DNA of 57,426 nt from Nitrospira sp. (GCA_015903945.1 JABMDL010000006.1:1-57426), one strand, 5' to 3'. Counted from the stretch's first letter, positions 32,114 to 41,234 are shown. Translations and numbers: made by a program. The notes: a model not told the origin generated them from the letters alone.

Positions 32114-34300
32114 ATGCGATTTCTTCACTCGCCATACTGCCGGTTGTTCTGGGCCGTGGCCATTGTGATGGCCGGGGCTTCCCAGGTTCGAGGGGAAGTG
32201 TCTGTCCATCCCGTGACGAAGCCGTCTCCCACATCGCCCCTGCAACAGGCAGAGGCACCACCGGTTCAGGCCCCAGCTGAAGTAGTCCCTCCGCTGCCTG
32301 ATGATGGACCACGTTCGGAAGAGGGCACCCATGCGCAGGGACAGAGAATCACCGAGCTTGCATGGCAAGAAGGCTATGCCGCCTACAAGAAGCGAGCGTG
32401 GTCGGAGGCGAGCCGATTGTTTGAATCGATTGTTACAAAACATCCGGAGAGTCTGGCGGCCTCGTCCGCACAGGCATTTCTCGCGGAAATTCTCCTTCAG
32501 AAGGATAGGGCCGGGCCAAACCGCCAGGAGGCGATTCATGCCTACAAGAAACTGCTCCGTGACCATCCTCACTCGTCGAACGCCCGGCGCGCCGAGTGGC
32601 GCATCGGCGATCTCTACCTCGAACAAGGCTGGTTACAGGAAGCGCAAGCGACCTACGAGCGGGCGATGGCTCATTCACTCCAGTTCCCGTTCGACGGGAA
32701 TCGGGCCTTGCTGGGGTTAGGCTACACGTATCTGGCCATGCGCCGTTGGAGCGACGCGGAACACGCGTTCGTGAATCTGCGGAAACGGAGTGATCACGAT
32801 CCGGTGCTTCGCTATGGAAATATGGGCCTTGCACATGCGCTTTTCAGACAGCAGCGGATTTCCGAGGCACACGCCTTCTACGAGTTCGGGTATCGGCGGT
32901 GGCCTGAGGCCTTCCGGCTCGAGCCTGTGGCGGTTCGCCGGTATGCCGTGACGCTGGCCGCGCTCCATCGTGAGACGTCGGCGCAGGATCTCATGGTGCT
33001 GTTTTATAACCTCTATCCACGGCACGCCGACGCTCCGACGGCGCTGCTGTATGTCGCGGACAATGCGGCGGCGATGTCCAATCCAGCCAAAGCAGAATTC
33101 TTCTATGCCCTGATTCCTGCGCTGTATCCCCACACGCCACAGGAGACGGCAGCAAACATGCGGATGGCGTCGCTCCGCGCGGAGCGCATGGCGCCGGCAG
33201 GTGAAAATTGGGTCCGGCTGACGGTGAATGCCATGATCCACAATGTGCCGATGCCGGATCAGACCGACGCCCTGTATCACGCCATGCTGCGGGATGTTGC
33301 GAATCGACAAGCGGATAATCCGATGGGAAGCGAGGCGTTGTTTCGACTTGGCCAGTACTACGAGAAAGGCCACGATACGGACCGGACCGTGCGCACCTAT
33401 CATGAGGCCGCGCTTCGCGGCGGGAGCGCAGTTGATCCATGGCCCATGAAGGCGTCGGAACGGCTCTCGACGCTCGTGAAGCCCTGGATCGAGGCGGCCT
33501 TGCAGTCGCATGACGACTTGACGGTCGTGAGTCTTTTTCACCGGCATGGGCCGAACGGGGGGCAAGTCTACGCGCATTCACCGTCGTTGATCGAGATCGC
33601 CGAAGCGCATCGACGATTAGGGTTTTCCCTGGAAGCCGTACGCCTCTATCAGCAGGCCGTCAAGGAAAAAGACCCGTCGCTGATTGAGCAGGCGTTACTC
33701 GGATTGGGCAAGACCTACTTGGATCAACAAGACGGAACGGCGGCCCGAAAAGTGTTGGAACGATACCGATTTCAATTTCAACCCGGCCGGTATGAGTCGG
33801 AGGCACTGCATCTGTTGGTCGCCGCCATGATGCGGCAACAGGATCTCCAGGGACTGTTGCATTTGTGCCGCCAATGGCTGGTCCTTCATCCCGCGCATGG
33901 CGAGCGGCCCTTCATGTATCTCCAATTAGCCGAGACGCTGGGACGGCTCGACAAACCGCGTGAGTCGGCACTGGCCTACGAGGAAGCGTTCAAAGCGGGA
34001 GCCAGCCGATCGGTGGAGACGCTCCTGGCCTATGCCGACACGCTCTCGAGGCTGGATCGGCATCAGCAGGCTATCGCCGCATATCTTGATGTCTTGGAGC
34101 ACAAGCCCGCAACGCACCACGTGGAGTGGATTCATCTGCAGACCGCCAAACATTGGTTTGCGTTGAAACAATACGACCGCGCCACGGTGGCGTTGGCCGA
34201 GGTCGGCGAATCGGACGACCCGCTTATCATGCGCGTAGCCACGGCACTCAAGGGGAGTCTGCGGACCGCGCGTCGCTCAGTGGAAGAGGAGGAACTATGA
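32114..34300 (+). CDS. Exported tetratricopeptide-repeat protein
   Basis: The 728-residue product has a signal peptide (CRLFWAVAIVMAGASQVRG). A proline-rich linker and then many helix-turn-helix TPR units follow, recognisable by phrases such as AYKKRAWSEASRLFESIVTK, GDLYLEQGWLQEAQATYERA and LGLGKTYLDQQDGTAARKVL. It is probably a periplasmic or outer-membrane-facing scaffold. It shares 4 bp (ATGA) with the kinase gene that follows and lies behind a sigma-54 promoter, so it belongs to the flagellar regulatory operon. Its role could be assembly of flagellar basal parts or input to the kinase; neither is shown by sequence. The long stretch 31861-32083 before it holds only repeats and sites. Confidence 0.8.
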   Translation: MRFLHSPYCRLFWAVAIVMAGASQVRGEVSVHPVTKPSPTSPLQQAEAPPVQAPAEVVPPLPDDGPRSEEGTHAQGQRITELAWQEGYAAYKKRAWSEASRLFESIVTKHPESLAASSAQAFLAEILLQKDRAGPNRQEAIHAYKKLLRDHPHSSNARRAEWRIGDLYLEQGWLQEAQATYERAMAHSLQFPFDGNRALLGLGYTYLAMRRWSDAEHAFVNLRKRSDHDPVLRYGNMGLAHALFRQQRISEAHAFYEFGYRRWPEAFRLEPVAVRRYAVTLAALHRETSAQDLMVLFYNLYPRHADAPTALLYVADNAAAMSNPAKAEFFYALIPALYPHTPQETAANMRMASLRAERMAPAGENWVRLTVNAMIHNVPMPDQTDALYHAMLRDVANRQADNPMGSEALFRLGQYYEKGHDTDRTVRTYHEAALRGGSAVDPWPMKASERLSTLVKPWIEAALQSHDDLTVVSLFHRHGPNGGQVYAHSPSLIEIAEAHRRLGFSLEAVRLYQQAVKEKDPSLIEQALLGLGKTYLDQQDGTAARKVLERYRFQFQPGRYESEALHLLVAAMMRQQDLQGLLHLCRQWLVLHPAHGERPFMYLQLAETLGRLDKPRESALAYEEAFKAGASRSVETLLAYADTLSRLDRHQQAIAAYLDVLEHKPATHHVEWIHLQTAKHWFALKQYDRATVALAEVGESDDPLIMRVATALKGSLRTARRSVEEEEL

Positions 34301-35592
34301 CAGTCACCGCGCTACAGTCTGCCGAAGAACGGGATGTGCTTCAGGCCGCGTTTCACAGTTTCGACCAGGCGGCCCAGACGCTCCAGCGGTCGTATTGCGC
34401 ACTCACGGCCCGGGTGGAGCAGATGGATCTGGAGTTGGCGCACAGTAATGATGCGTTGCGGCGACAACTGGCTGATAACGAAGCGATGCGTTCCCACCTC
34501 GACGGCATCTTGGAATCACTGTCGACCGGGGTGTTGGTACTGGACGACGACGGCGTGATCGTCCGCAGCAACGCGCCGGCAGCCCATGTGCTGGGCATTG
34601 CCACGACCGAGCTGTGTGGCCGGCGCGTCACCGAGGTGTTGGACCTGGTCGGACTCAGCCTCTGTGATCGTCCGCAGCGAATCGGCCAGTTGGTGGTCGC
34701 GATCACCCGCGCTCCCTTACAGACGCAGTCCGGTTGTTGGCCCGGCAGCCTGCTGCTGATCCAGGACATGACCCGCGTGTACCACCTTGAAGAACAGTTG
34801 CAGCGCAGGGATCGGCTGGCGGCGATGGGGGAAATGATCGGCCGGATCGCCCACGAAATCAGAAATCCATTAGGGAGCATCGAGCTCTTTGCCTCGTTGC
34901 TGCGCCGGGAACTGGGCGAGAGCTCTTCTGGATCGCTCTATGCCGAACAGATTTCCCAAGCCGTGCGCGCGATGGATGGGTTGCTCGCGAATCTCTTGGT
35001 CTATACCAAGCCGGTGCGGACGCCGCACGGTTGGCACCCGGCGGAGTCGCTCATTCTCGACTCACTCAGTCTGGCTGCCCATGCCATCAGCCGAGTGCCC
35101 GTGGATATCCGATTGGATCTTGATCCGGGTATTCCCTCGCTCTGGTGTCATGAAGGGCAAATGAAGCAGGTCCTGTTGAATCTGATCGTCAACGGGGTGC
35201 AGGCGATGCCGTCCGGAGGGGTGCTGACCATTCGACTCGAACATGATGAGGCGCGGACACTGGGCGGGCCTGCAGTACGCCTGACGGTCCGTGACTCCGG
35301 CACCGGCATCGATCCGGCACACCGCTCGCGGCTCTTCGATCCGTTCTTTACCACCAAGGAAGAAGGGACCGGTCTTGGTCTGGCGATTGTGTACGCGATT
35401 GTCGAGGCCCATCACGGGCGCATCGATGTCGAAGGCGCTGTGGGCGAGGGGGCCTCATTTGTGATGGTGCTGCCGCATCCCGTCCCGGTGGGGCTTTTGG
35501 CCGGAGAGGGGGCGGCTGCGCCGCGCCCCGATGAACGAGCCGACGAAGAATCCGCCTGTGTGATGCTCATGGAGGAGCGGTCCCATGGATGA
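34297..35592 (+). CDS. Cytoplasmic PAS histidine kinase, FlrB/FleS-like
   Basis: The 431-residue kinase has no membrane segment. An N-terminal coiled coil (FHSFDQAAQTLQRSY to about residue 70) precedes a PAS domain (LESLSTGVLVLDDDGVIVRS). The HisKA domain has the phospho-acceptor His186 in IAHEIRNPLGS. The HATPase domain follows with NLIVNGVQAM, DSGTGID and FFTTKEEGTGLGLAI. This matches FlrB and FleS, the soluble kinases that switch on class III flagellar genes. ATG at 34297 was chosen because GAGGAGG lies just upstream and the codon overlaps the TPR stop. It overlaps the regulator gene by 8 bp. Confidence 0.87.
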   Translation: MTVTALQSAEERDVLQAAFHSFDQAAQTLQRSYCALTARVEQMDLELAHSNDALRRQLADNEAMRSHLDGILESLSTGVLVLDDDGVIVRSNAPAAHVLGIATTELCGRRVTEVLDLVGLSLCDRPQRIGQLVVAITRAPLQTQSGCWPGSLLLIQDMTRVYHLEEQLQRRDRLAAMGEMIGRIAHEIRNPLGSIELFASLLRRELGESSSGSLYAEQISQAVRAMDGLLANLLVYTKPVRTPHGWHPAESLILDSLSLAAHAISRVPVDIRLDLDPGIPSLWCHEGQMKQVLLNLIVNGVQAMPSGGVLTIRLEHDEARTLGGPAVRLTVRDSGTGIDPAHRSRLFDPFFTTKEEGTGLGLAIVYAIVEAHHGRIDVEGAVGEGASFVMVLPHPVPVGLLAGEGAAAPRPDERADEESACVMLMEERSHG

Positions 35593-36991
35593 ACGCGAGA
35601 GAGACGGCAGTGAGATGAATAGTACCGACGCCGCCGAACGAATCATGATCGTCGATGACGATCACTCCATGAGGGTCGCCCTTGTGGAGTCCGTGCGTCG
35701 CCTCGGCTATGTGGCGGAGGGATTCGCGGATGGTTCGGAGGCCCTGGAGCATGTCGGACGGTTCCAGCCGTGGTTGGTCCTGACTGATCTCAAGATGCCG
35801 CGAATGAGCGGTCTTGAGGTGATCAAGGAAATGAAGCGGCGTGCGCCTCGGACGACGATCGTGCTCATGACAGCGTACGGGACGGTCGAGACGGCCGTCG
35901 AAGCCATGAAGCAGGGCGCGAGCGACTATCTGCTGAAACCGTTCTCAATGGATTTGTTGGAGCGGGTCATCACCAACCTCAGGGAAGGGCGGGACAGTGG
36001 GGGGGGAGCCGTTTCGTTGACCGGCTCGCCGGAACCGCGTCCGATTCTCACCCAGGATCCCGGTATGGCACGGCTCTTGGGCACGAGCGAAAGCATCGCG
36101 GCCAGCCATGCGACGGTGCTGATTACCGGAGAGAGCGGCACCGGCAAGGAACTGCTGGCCCGGTTCATCCATCGCCGCAGTCCCCGTGCGCACCGGCCGT
36201 TCATCGCCGTCAATTGCGCGGCATTACCGGACGGCCTACTCGAGAGCGAACTGTTCGGCCACGAACGAGGCGCCTTCACCGGAGCCATGGTCAGGAAAAT
36301 CGGAAAATTTGAGATGGCGCACACCGGCACGCTGCTGTTGGATGAAATCGGGGAGATGACGCTGGGACTCCAGGCGAAGCTGTTGCGGGTCTTGCAGGAA
36401 CGGGAGGTCGATCGGGTTGGGGGACGCGAGCCGGTGCCCGTCAACATTCGTGTCATTGCCACAACCAACCGCATCCTCGCCCGCGAAGTCGAGCAGAACC
36501 GATTCCGGGAAGATTTGTACTATCGGTTGAACGTCTTTCCGCTCACGATTCCTCCCCTCCGGGAGCGACCAGCGGATATTCCATTTCTGGCCCGCCATTT
36601 TGCGGCTGCCGCAGCGGCACGGAACGGCCTGGCGCAGCCTCTGTTGTCTGACGAAGCGCTGGCCTATTTGCAACGGTTGCCGTGGAAAGGCAACATCCGT
36701 GAACTGGAAAACGTCATGGAGCGGGCCGTGGTGCTGGCCGGTCGGGGTCCGGTGTTGCCGGAACATTGTCCGATGGAGAGTCGTGATGTTCCCGTGCAGC
36801 TGCCTACCGCCCAGCCGGTCAACGGCTCGCTCTGGGAGATGGAGCGCGAGTTGATTTTCAAGACATTGGCGAAAGTCAAAGACAATCGCACCCATGCGGC
36901 GAAAGAACTCGGCATCAGTATTCGAACGTTACGAAATAAGCTCCGCGAGTACCGTGTCGGAGGCGGGCCCATGTCGATGCCGTTGCCGTAG
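35585..36991 (+). CDS. Flagellar sigma-54 response regulator, FlrC/FleR-like
   Basis: The 468-residue activator has a receiver domain (acidic residues in MIVDDDH, phospho-acceptor Asp68 in VLTDLKMP, Lys in LLKPFS). The AAA+ domain has Walker A GESGTGKE, an intact GAFTGA loop and Walker B GTLLLDEIGEM. The C-terminal Fis-like helix-turn-helix is HAAKELGISIRTLRNKLREY. It should be phosphorylated by the kinase encoded just upstream and activate flagellar promoters such as those before fliK and fliL. AGGAGCGG precedes the ATG. A hairpin and a palindromic element separate it from flgB. Confidence 0.88.
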   Translation: MDERERDGSEMNSTDAAERIMIVDDDHSMRVALVESVRRLGYVAEGFADGSEALEHVGRFQPWLVLTDLKMPRMSGLEVIKEMKRRAPRTTIVLMTAYGTVETAVEAMKQGASDYLLKPFSMDLLERVITNLREGRDSGGGAVSLTGSPEPRPILTQDPGMARLLGTSESIAASHATVLITGESGTGKELLARFIHRRSPRAHRPFIAVNCAALPDGLLESELFGHERGAFTGAMVRKIGKFEMAHTGTLLLDEIGEMTLGLQAKLLRVLQEREVDRVGGREPVPVNIRVIATTNRILAREVEQNRFREDLYYRLNVFPLTIPPLRERPADIPFLARHFAAAAAARNGLAQPLLSDEALAYLQRLPWKGNIRELENVMERAVVLAGRGPVLPEHCPMESRDVPVQLPTAQPVNGSLWEMERELIFKTLAKVKDNRTHAAKELGISIRTLRNKLREYRVGGGPMSMPLP

Positions 36992-37009
36992 CGGCTGGAG
37001 AGGAAAATA

Positions 37010-37042
37010 TTGCCGCCCGGCAAAATGTCATGAGGGCGGCAA
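37010..37042 (+). terminator. Hairpin after the regulator gene
   Basis: TTGCCGCCC (37010-37018) is exactly complementary to GGGCGGCAA (37034-37042). A competing shorter stem TTGCC/GGCAA lies inside. Only AAAAGC follows, so it may slow rather than stop transcription into flgB. Confidence 0.5.
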
Positions 37043-37066
37043 AAGCTGAGTCTGATTCGGCGGCAT

Positions 37067-37260
37067 TAGCCCGCATGATTCATGACGGTTCGTCGCGAAA
37101 TCGCCAAGCCGCGTCGTGAGACCGGCGCGCGGAGCCCGGAGGGCCTGAGGCGTACTCGTGCAGTACGTCGAGGGGGCGAGGGGCGAGCCCGACGGCCGCA
37201 GGCTTGTCGCAACTGCGGATCGGAGATTGCAGTAGAAGCGTTCATGAATCATGCGGGCTA
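37067..37260. repeat. 194-bp palindromic element with perfect 19-bp terminal inverted repeats
   Basis: TAGCCCGCATGATTCATGA (37067-37085) is repeated exactly in inverted form as TCATGAATCATGCGGGCTA (37242-37260). The inner part is GC-rich and holds further hairpins (for example GTACTCGTGCAGTAC). It encodes no protein and has no visible target duplication, so it resembles a MITE or REP-like element. It ends 27 bp before the flgB ribosome binding site. Confidence 0.85.
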
Positions 37261-37304
37261 GGGTTGCACAGCGTGGGATGGTGTGGGGCGAAGGGAGGGC
37301 AGAC

Positions 37305-37715
37305 ATGACGATCTTTGACCGGACTATGCGATTGTTGGAGCGGACGTTGGACCTCCGTAGTGCGCGGCAACGCGTGATTGCGTCGAATCTGGCCAATGAA
37401 GAGACGCCGGGTTATCGCGCCTCCGAGCTGAATTTCACCGAGCAACTGCGCTCGGCTCACCGGGGACGTCTTCCGATCGTCTTGACCGCGACGCAGTCCC
37501 GCCATTTCGGGGTGCAAGGGCCGCAGGACGTGCGGGCGGTGACCGGAAAGTTGAGCGAAGTGCCGGCGGGTGATCTCCCGCTCGATGCGAACTCTGTGAA
37601 TCTCGAGCTGGAGATGGCGAAACTGTCCGACAACGCCATGCAGTACAACGCCGCTGCCACGATCATTGCGAAAAAGTTCGAGGGGTTGCTCAGCGCGATC
37701 CGAGATGCGCGATAG
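37305..37715 (+). CDS. flgB: Flagellar proximal rod protein FlgB
   Basis: The 136-residue protein starts MTIFDRTMRLLERTLDLRSA and carries the rod-protein signature ASNLANEETPGYRASEL. FlgB joins the MS ring to the rod in the periplasm and is exported by the flagellar type III system without a signal peptide. ATG at 37305 follows AAGGGAGGG by 5 nt; a longer frame to 37251 would run through the palindromic element end. The C-terminal helix (LDANSVNLELEMAKLSDNAM) is the conserved rod-rod contact. flgC follows after a family A repeat. Confidence 0.95.
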   Translation: MTIFDRTMRLLERTLDLRSARQRVIASNLANEETPGYRASELNFTEQLRSAHRGRLPIVLTATQSRHFGVQGPQDVRAVTGKLSEVPAGDLPLDANSVNLELEMAKLSDNAMQYNAAATIIAKKFEGLLSAIRDAR

Positions 37716-37730
37716 CGAGGCAGGTCATGT

Positions 37731-37830
37731 TCGTGAAACGTATCTCGTGAAGTGTGAAGCGCAGGAAAGAAAGAGGCTGCATGTCATCTTTGCTTGCGAG
37801 ATACGAGATACGCTTCACGAGATGCGACAA
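37731..37830. repeat. Dispersed palindromic repeat family A, copy 6
   Basis: TGTTCGTGAAACGTATCTCG at the left and GAGATACGAGATACGCTTCA at the right flank a variable middle. It lies inside the flagellar operon, between flgB and flgC. Confidence 0.8.
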
Positions 37831-37872
37831 ACAGAACGCATAGCGGCGTAGCCAATTATTGAGGAGGTGCTT

Positions 37873-38322
37873 ATGGACATGATGGACGGGATGGCGGTTT
37901 CGGTATCCGGATTGGATGCCCAGCGACGACGGCTCAACGTCATTGCCAGCAATCTGGCCAACGCGCAGTCCACCCATACACCCGGCGGTGGGCCGTACAA
38001 ACGGCGAGACGTCATCTTTCGCTCGGCACCAGTGTCCGGTACCTTTCAGCAGACGTTTCGCCGGGTGGCAGACGGGCCGACGGCGCGTGCGCTCGAAGGC
38101 GTCTCCGTGGCGCGCGTGGTGGAGGACTCCAAACCCGGACAACTGATCTATGACCCGCATCATCCGGATGCCGACCCCAAGGGGTTCGTACGGCTCCCCA
38201 ATGTGAATGTGATGGAAGAAATGGTCAACATGATCGGCGCGTCGCGCGCCTACGAGGCTAATGTGCAGGCGATCAATGCGACACGCGCCATGTGGAACAA
38301 GGCCTTGGAAATCGGGAGGTAG
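37873..38322 (+). CDS. flgC: Flagellar proximal rod protein FlgC
   Basis: The 149-residue protein has the FlgC pattern: an N-terminal helix (MAVSVSGLDAQRRRLNVIAS) with NLANAQSTHTPGGGPYKRR and the C-terminal helix VMEEMVNMIGASRAYEANVQ. It forms part of the rod next to FlgB. ATG at 37873 was chosen since GAGGAGG lies 5 nt upstream. It is followed closely by fliE (2 bp gap). The spacer before it is a family A repeat of about 100 bp, unusual inside this otherwise tight operon. Confidence 0.95.
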   Translation: MDMMDGMAVSVSGLDAQRRRLNVIASNLANAQSTHTPGGGPYKRRDVIFRSAPVSGTFQQTFRRVADGPTARALEGVSVARVVEDSKPGQLIYDPHHPDADPKGFVRLPNVNVMEEMVNMIGASRAYEANVQAINATRAMWNKALEIGR

Positions 38323-38324
38323 CC

Positions 38325-38630
38325 ATGAGCCAGATTCACGGCATCGGATCGGCGGTTCCTGCGATTCCCGACATAGGGTCGGCCGGCTCGGCCGTGTCCC
38401 AGCCCGAATCCGGAGGGTTCATGGATTCGCTCAAGGCCGCGATCGGCAAGGTCAACGATGCGCAACTCCAAGGGGGCCAGGCCGTGGATGCGCTTCTGAC
38501 GGGCCAGTCCCAGGACATTCATCGGACGATGGTCGCATTGCAACAGGCCAGCGTGTCGTTTCAATTGATGATGCAGGTCAGGAATAAACTCGTCACCGCG
38601 TATGAAGAAATTCAGCGCATGCAAATTTAA
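38325..38630 (+). CDS. fliE: Flagellar hook-basal body protein FliE
   Basis: The 101-residue protein has a variable N-terminus and the conserved FliE C-terminal half (GGFMDSLKAAIGKVNDAQLQ, then DIHRTMVALQQASVSFQLM and VRNKLVTAYEEIQRM). FliE adapts the MS ring to the rod and is the first rod substrate exported. GGGAGGT lies about 5 nt before the ATG at 38325. It is followed 23 bp later by fliF. Confidence 0.94.
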   Translation: MSQIHGIGSAVPAIPDIGSAGSAVSQPESGGFMDSLKAAIGKVNDAQLQGGQAVDALLTGQSQDIHRTMVALQQASVSFQLMMQVRNKLVTAYEEIQRMQI

Positions 38631-38653
38631 CGGATCGAACCAACGAGACACCG

Positions 38654-40240
38654 ATGAACAACTTGTTTGCAAAATTGTCGATCAATCAGCGGATGATTAT
38701 TCTTGTCGCGCTGGCCGGGTCAGTGGCGGGGCTCATCGCACTGACGTTGTGGACGCAGCAACCGGATATGCAGGTGCTCTTTACCAATCTGAATGGCGAG
38801 GATGCGGCAGCGATTATCGACAAGCTCAAAGAAGCCAAAGTGCCGTATGAAACGACCGGCGGCGGCGCGACCGTTCTGGTGCCTAGCGCGCAGGTGCATG
38901 ATCTTCGCCTGCAATTGGCGACACAAGGCCTGCCGCACGGAGGCGGGGTCGGCTTCGAGATTTTCGACCGCACGTCGATCGGTATGTCCGAATTCGTCCA
39001 GAAGCTCAACTACCGCCGGGCGCTGCAAGGCGAGCTGGCCAGAACGATCGCCCAGATGCCGGAAGTGGAACGGGCACGCGTCCATCTCGCCATTCCGGAA
39101 CGGAGACTGTTCGCCAGCGAGCAGGAGAAGGCGCGCGCATCCGTGGTCGTGTCCTTGCGGAACGGGCAGCAATTGACGAAAACACAAGTGCAGGGCGTGG
39201 TCAATCTGGTGTCCAGCAGTGTCGAAGGGCTCCAGGCCCGCGAGGTGACCATCGTCGACGGGCACGGCAGGTTGCTGTCGGGAGCGGCGGCTGACGAGAC
39301 GACCGGTTTGACGAACGCACAACTCGAGTATCAGCACAGCATCGAAAAGGACATCGAGCTCCGTATCCAATCGATGCTGGAACGGATCGTCGGGGACGGG
39401 AAAGCGGTCGTGCGTGTGTCCAGCCTGGTCGATTTTCGCAAGGTGGAGACGACGGAGGAACGGTACGATCCAAACAGCCAGGTGGTCAGAAGTGAACAGC
39501 GGGGCCAAGAAAAGGCCAGCGGGACCAATGGAGTAACCGGTGGGGTGCCGGGTGTGCAGTCAAACGTGCCGCCGGGAACGGAGCAGGAGCCGGCGCAAAC
39601 CAGTTCGAACAACAGCCTGACGAAGAATGAGACCGTCAATTACGAGATCAGTCGAACCGTCTCGAAAATCGTGGAGCCTGTCGGAGTCGTCAAGCAACTG
39701 TCCGTGGCCGTGTTGGTCGATGGGACCTATGAGACGCCCAAGGTTGGTGAGGGAATGACCGGCGACAAGGCGACCGCCGAGTCCGGACGAAAATATGTGC
39801 CTCGCTCGGAAGACGATCTGAAGCGGATCGAAGAGATCGTCAAGAAGGCCATGGGATTTTCAGCCGATCGCCAGGACCAAGTACAGGTGGTCAACGTGCA
39901 GTTCGGTCTGGGGCCCGACGACGCGCCAGCCGCAGCCGAAGCCACGGCCGATACACCGAACGCATGGCTGCCGTATCTGCGGTATGTCGTCGGGGGCCTG
40001 CTCTTTTTCATCATCTTCTTCTTTATCGTGCGTCCCTTGCTCGCGATGTTGAGCTCGACGGCTCAGGCTACGGGCTCCGACACGGGAGTCGGCGTGCCGG
40101 GGGTGACTGCAGGAGCGGCTGAAGCGGCGCTTGCCGGGGCGCCGGATCGGACCCAGATCATCGATATGGCCCGGAGGAATCCCGACACGACGGCGGTGGT
40201 TGTTAAACAGTGGCTGAAGGCCCCTTCAGGAAACGCATAA
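38654..40240 (+). CDS. fliF: Flagellar MS-ring protein FliF
   Basis: The 528-residue protein has a membrane helix near residues 15-33 (IILVALAGSVAGLIALTLW). The ring-building motifs follow in the periplasmic part (VLFTNLNGEDAAAIIDKLKE, the GIGMSEFVQKLNYRRALQGE-type stretch, RVHLAIPE). A second helix near residue 440 (YVVGGLLFFIIFFFIVRPLL) and a cytoplasmic tail that binds FliG complete it. FliF polymerises into the ring on which export gate and rotor are built. It lies just 1 bp before the fliG start. Confidence 0.97.
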   Translation: MNNLFAKLSINQRMIILVALAGSVAGLIALTLWTQQPDMQVLFTNLNGEDAAAIIDKLKEAKVPYETTGGGATVLVPSAQVHDLRLQLATQGLPHGGGVGFEIFDRTSIGMSEFVQKLNYRRALQGELARTIAQMPEVERARVHLAIPERRLFASEQEKARASVVVSLRNGQQLTKTQVQGVVNLVSSSVEGLQAREVTIVDGHGRLLSGAAADETTGLTNAQLEYQHSIEKDIELRIQSMLERIVGDGKAVVRVSSLVDFRKVETTEERYDPNSQVVRSEQRGQEKASGTNGVTGGVPGVQSNVPPGTEQEPAQTSSNNSLTKNETVNYEISRTVSKIVEPVGVVKQLSVAVLVDGTYETPKVGEGMTGDKATAESGRKYVPRSEDDLKRIEEIVKKAMGFSADRQDQVQVVNVQFGLGPDDAPAAAEATADTPNAWLPYLRYVVGGLLFFIIFFFIVRPLLAMLSSTAQATGSDTGVGVPGVTAGAAEAALAGAPDRTQIIDMARRNPDTTAVVVKQWLKAPSGNA

Positions 40241-40241
40241 C

Positions 40242-41234
40242 GTGTCTCAGAATCTGACGGGTGAACAAAAAGCGGCTATTCTCCTTCGCGCGATCGGTGA
40301 AGAGGCCGCCGCGCAGGTGATGAGGTTGCTCGATCCCAAAGAGATCAAGAAGCTGGGGAGCTTTATGAACGGCACAGCCCAAATTTCACGAGACCAGGAA
40401 GATGCGGTGATTTCTGATTTTAAGGACGCGAGTGCTTCGGGAGAGGTGCAATTCCAGGGGAAAGAGTACATCAAGAACATTTTGATTAAGGCCCTGGGTC
40501 CCGAAAAGGCGGCGCGCATCCTTGAGTCCATGACGCGGAAGAGTTACGCAGGGTTGGAGGCGCTCCGTTGGGTGGATGTGAAGACCATTGCCAAAATGAT
40601 CAAAATCGAGCATCCGCAAACGGTGGCGGTCATTCTGGCTCATCTTGAAAGCGAGCAAGCGGGACAGGTGTTGGCCGCGCTGCCGGAGGCCATGCGCGGC
40701 GATGTCGCCCTGCGGCTTGCGACCATGGAAGAAGTGCAGCCGGATGTGCTGGAAGAACTCAGTCAAAGCCTGCAGGAGGTGCTGCTCGCCAGCAAAGGGT
40801 TGGGCGGACAGAGCATCGGCGGAGCCGAGGTGATGGCCGACATCCTCACCCGCATGGACAAGGCCAGCGAAGGAGGCATCATGGCCAAGATCGCCGAGAA
40901 GAGCCAGCCCTTGGCCGATTCGATTCGCGCGCTCATGTTCGTGTTCGATGACTTGGTCAAGGTCGATGACCGCGGCCTGCAGGAATTGCTGAAGGAAATC
41001 AGCAAGGATGATCTACCGCTCGCGCTTCGCGGTGCCAATCCGGAGGTCAAGGAGAGAATCTTCAAGAACATGTCGACGCGAGCCGCCGAGATGCTGAGGG
41101 ACGATATGGAGGCGAAAGGGCCTGTCCGGGTGGCCGACGTCGAGAAGGCGCAGCAGAACATCCTCAAGGTCTGCCGCAAGCTGGAAGAAGAGGGCCGCAT
41201 CGTGATCGCCGGCGCGGGAGAGGAGATGGTCTAA
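40242..41234 (+). CDS. fliG: Flagellar motor switch protein FliG
   Basis: The 330-residue protein has three armadillo-like parts. The N-terminal domain (LTGEQKAAILLRAIGEEAAAQ) binds FliF, the middle carries EHPQTVAVILAHL for FliM contact, and the C-terminal torque helix includes DDRGLQELLKEISKDDLPLA with the conserved charged residues. MFVFDDL marks the flexible hinge. The start is GTG at 40242, one base after the fliF stop. It sits at the top of the C ring and converts stator ion flow to rotation. The stop codon directly abuts the fliH start codon. Confidence 0.97.
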   Translation: MSQNLTGEQKAAILLRAIGEEAAAQVMRLLDPKEIKKLGSFMNGTAQISRDQEDAVISDFKDASASGEVQFQGKEYIKNILIKALGPEKAARILESMTRKSYAGLEALRWVDVKTIAKMIKIEHPQTVAVILAHLESEQAGQVLAALPEAMRGDVALRLATMEEVQPDVLEELSQSLQEVLLASKGLGGQSIGGAEVMADILTRMDKASEGGIMAKIAEKSQPLADSIRALMFVFDDLVKVDDRGLQELLKEISKDDLPLALRGANPEVKERIFKNMSTRAAEMLRDDMEAKGPVRVADVEKAQQNILKVCRKLEEEGRIVIAGAGEEMV

